From: DAIOXA01 sp050949165
Lineage (GTDB): Bacteria > Bacillota > Proteinivoracia > UBA4975
Length of the DNA: 64,000 nt
Assembly (NCBI GenBank): GCA_050949165.1
Contig: JBMNFF010000001.1
Span: forward strand, 496,001 to 560,000
Direction: 5' to 3'
Positions 62,850-64,000 of the stretch are shown one piece after another. The position numbers were made by a program, and so were the translations under genes. A model generated the notes under the pieces. The model had not been told where the DNA came from and did not search any database. It was given only the letters and a program-made list of their open reading frames with translations. Each line of letters opens with the position of its first letter. The first letter of the stretch is position 1.

Positions 62850-63770
62850 GTGCATCTTGATTACATTCGCTCTTTTTGCAGAGTTGTGAAAGTGAAATCA
62901 ATCACTAAAGCTGCCAAAGAAATGCATCTCAGTCAGCCCGCCCTGAGTCTCCAAATCAACTGTCTGGAAAGCCGATTAGGCACCAAGTTGTTGGAAAGAA
63001 CTAATCGCGGGGTAAAGTTGACTCCCTCGGGGGAACTTCTCTACCGCCACGGCCAGCGGTTGTTAAAGATTGTCGATACCCTGGAGCGGGACCTGCAAGA
63101 TATGCGCAACCCTGCCGGACGCAGCCTGAAGATCTCCGCTTCCCCCTATCCGGGTACCTACATTCTCCCTCTCAAGATACTGGATTTTGCCAAGGATAAT
63201 CCCGAGAGCAAGTTTTCTGTCTCGATAAAGCCGATGCGGGAAGTAATCGAAAGCCTGGTGGACAGGACCACAAATATCGGCGTGATTTCCGGGCCTCTGC
63301 CTCCGGGGACGGCTTCGATCCTCGAAGCAGAGAAAATCTCCTGCTTCCCTTTGAGCCAAGATCACATCGTCGCCGTGTGCAACCGATCCAGCCATTGGGC
63401 TGGCAAGGAGTACAGCCTGGAAGAGCTGCGGTCCCTCCCCCTGGTCCTTCTCAACCGCAACTACGGCTCCCGGTTGGCCATCGAGCAGGGGCTGGAGAAG
63501 CTCAACTTCAGTGCCCGTCAGCTCAACATCGTTCTTGAGCTGGAGAATTGCGCAGCCATCGTCAGCGCCGTCAAGGCCAACGCCGGCATCGGCTTGGTCC
63601 CCCGGCTGGCCTGCGCCGGCTGCGCCGATCTGGAAGAGCTCTCGGTGCCGGATCTGGACATCCCCGTTGCAACCTCGTTGCTGACCACTGCCGCCATGGC
63701 GAAAACCCAAGCCGTCCAGAATCTCATTGATTTCCTCAGTTGCCAGGAGGATACTGATTATACTGCCTAA
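62850..63770 (+). CDS. LysR-family transcriptional regulator
   Basis: 306 residues. The winged helix at residues 1-60 reads SITKAAKEMHLSQPALSLQI followed by LESRLGTKLLERTNRGVKLT; the effector domain begins near LKISASPYPGTYILPLKILD. A plausible target is the metabolic neighbourhood (cys operon), since CysL/CysB-type LysR proteins often sense O-acetylserine, but nothing proves it. GTG start with GGGGGAGG upstream. Confidence 0.92.
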   Translation: MHLDYIRSFCRVVKVKSITKAAKEMHLSQPALSLQINCLESRLGTKLLERTNRGVKLTPSGELLYRHGQRLLKIVDTLERDLQDMRNPAGRSLKISASPYPGTYILPLKILDFAKDNPESKFSVSIKPMREVIESLVDRTTNIGVISGPLPPGTASILEAEKISCFPLSQDHIVAVCNRSSHWAGKEYSLEELRSLPLVLLNRNYGSRLAIEQGLEKLNFSARQLNIVLELENCAAIVSAVKANAGIGLVPRLACAGCADLEELSVPDLDIPVATSLLTTAAMAKTQAVQNLIDFLSCQEDTDYTA

Positions 63771-63790
63771 CCCTTCTTCTTTCGGGCTGG

Positions 63791-63836
63791 CAAAGCTCCC
63801 GGACACAGGCGAGCTTTGACGGCCCCTTTTTATTTT
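63791..63836 (+). terminator. Terminator after the LysR gene
   Basis: CAAAGCTC (63791-63798) pairs with GAGCTTTG (63811-63818), extended by imperfect outer pairs, followed by CCTTTTTATTTTTT. Confidence 0.75.
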
Positions 63837-63865
63837 TTGGGCATACTAGGACGGGTGAAAAAACA

Positions 63866-64000
63866 TTGCATTTATCCGAAGGACAAATTAAAACGCTGTT
63901 TTCGCCGGAGTTGTCGCTGGTGGAGGAGCGCCTGCGGCAAACGGTGCAGGCTGAATCCCGGCAACTGAGCCAGATTGCCCAGTACATCCTCGGCCTGGGA
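63866..64000 (+). CDS. Polyprenyl (heptaprenyl-type) diphosphate synthase, N-terminus (cut by window edge)
   Basis: Frame open to the window end from a TTG. The product starts LHLSEGQIKTLFSPELSLVE and reaches QLSQIAQYILGLG, the helix that in polyprenyl synthetases leads straight into GKRLRP. This would make the isoprenoid chain for menaquinone. The ribosome site is weak (GGGTGA), and only 45 residues are visible, so the identification rests on one helix. Confidence 0.6.
   Translation, partial: MHLSEGQIKTLFSPELSLVEERLRQTVQAESRQLSQIAQYILGLG

Noticed and set aside
63841..63848. CATACTA before the polyprenyl synthase as a sigma G promoter
   Set aside because: No TGMATA-like -35 at 17-18 bases; the position is in the LysR terminator tract.
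1..64000. CRISPR arrays, insertion sequences, prophage or integrase genes
   Set aside because: No regularly spaced repeats, transposase motifs, terminal inverted repeats or phage structural genes were seen on either strand.

Overview
The window is a visibly G+C-rich chromosomal segment of an endospore-forming Firmicute of Clostridia type. The evidence is gene order: a yloA-yloB-yicC-remA-rpoZ-priA-def-fmt block as in Bacillus, a division/cell-wall (dcw) block running mraZ to ftsZ, then directly spoIIGA-sigE-sigG, ylmC, ylmE, yggT, ylmH and divIVA. Species cannot be named from the sequence. Almost all genes from 1 to about 57 kb lie on the minus strand; the last 6 kb are on the plus strand. 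No insertion sequence, prophage, integrase, CRISPR array or rRNA operon was seen.

Layout. 1-7.3 kb: fmt, def, priA, a 33-residue membrane peptide, rpoZ, remA, yicC and a calcium-type P-ATPase; gmk and coaBC are absent from their usual places. 7.4-12 kb: rqcH (plus strand), then rluD, lspA, a DksA/TraR-like protein, a DUF5665 protein and an aspartate racemase. 12-15.3 kb: overlapping aroC-aroB-aroA. 15.4-19.8 kb: divIVA, ylmH, yggT, ylmE, a HlyD-like protein, an M23 peptidase without signal peptide, and ylmC. 19.9-22.4 kb: sigG, sigE, spoIIGA. 22.4-35.6 kb: ftsZ, ftsA, ftsQ, murA, ftsW, murD, mraY, murF, a SpoVD-type PBP, ftsL, rsmH, mraZ; murG, murB, murC and sepF are not here.

35.7-40 kb: a zinc-ribbon peptide, an unknown membrane protein, a thiol-redox/metal group (tlpA, ccdA, copZ-like), lgt, an OsmC protein and a YdcZ-like transporter. 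40-51 kb: tRNA-Arg, a YetF protein, two tiny basic genes with their own terminators, a PHP phosphoesterase, tldE-tldD, a YczE-like protein, a Crp-family regulator, nrdR, a PPC/DUF296 protein, a probable APH-fold pseudokinase, an Mrp ATPase, a DUF5362 protein, an orphan BrxF-like P-loop protein and a methyltransferase. 51.4-57.6 kb is more accessory: a frameshifted cupin gene, an A+T-rich lipoprotein gene, tRNA-Val, a polysaccharide deacetylase, an ABC-F ATPase preceded by a leader terminator, and a Uma2-family gene. 57.7-64 kb: cysE-cysK-glxK-cysS behind a strong promoter, a divergent Tm-1/UPF0261-like protein, a LysR regulator and the start of a polyprenyl synthetase.

The genes cooperate in three main ways: peptidoglycan precursor synthesis and the septal machine (dcw plus ylm genes), the switch to sporulation (spoIIGA processes pro-sigma E; sigG follows), and ribosome-associated quality control (rqcH and ylmH). 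The clearest regulatory sites are a spoIIG-type promoter with a 22-bp spacer and two Spo0A boxes 10 bp apart, a CsoR/CstR-like palindrome over the ccdA start site, MraZ repeats before mraZ, and a sigma F-like promoter before sigG. The most unusual genes are the orphan BrxF-like protein, the predicted pseudokinase, the UPF0261-like protein and the tiny terminator-delimited basic genes. All functional names rest on motif recognition by reading; no database search was run.
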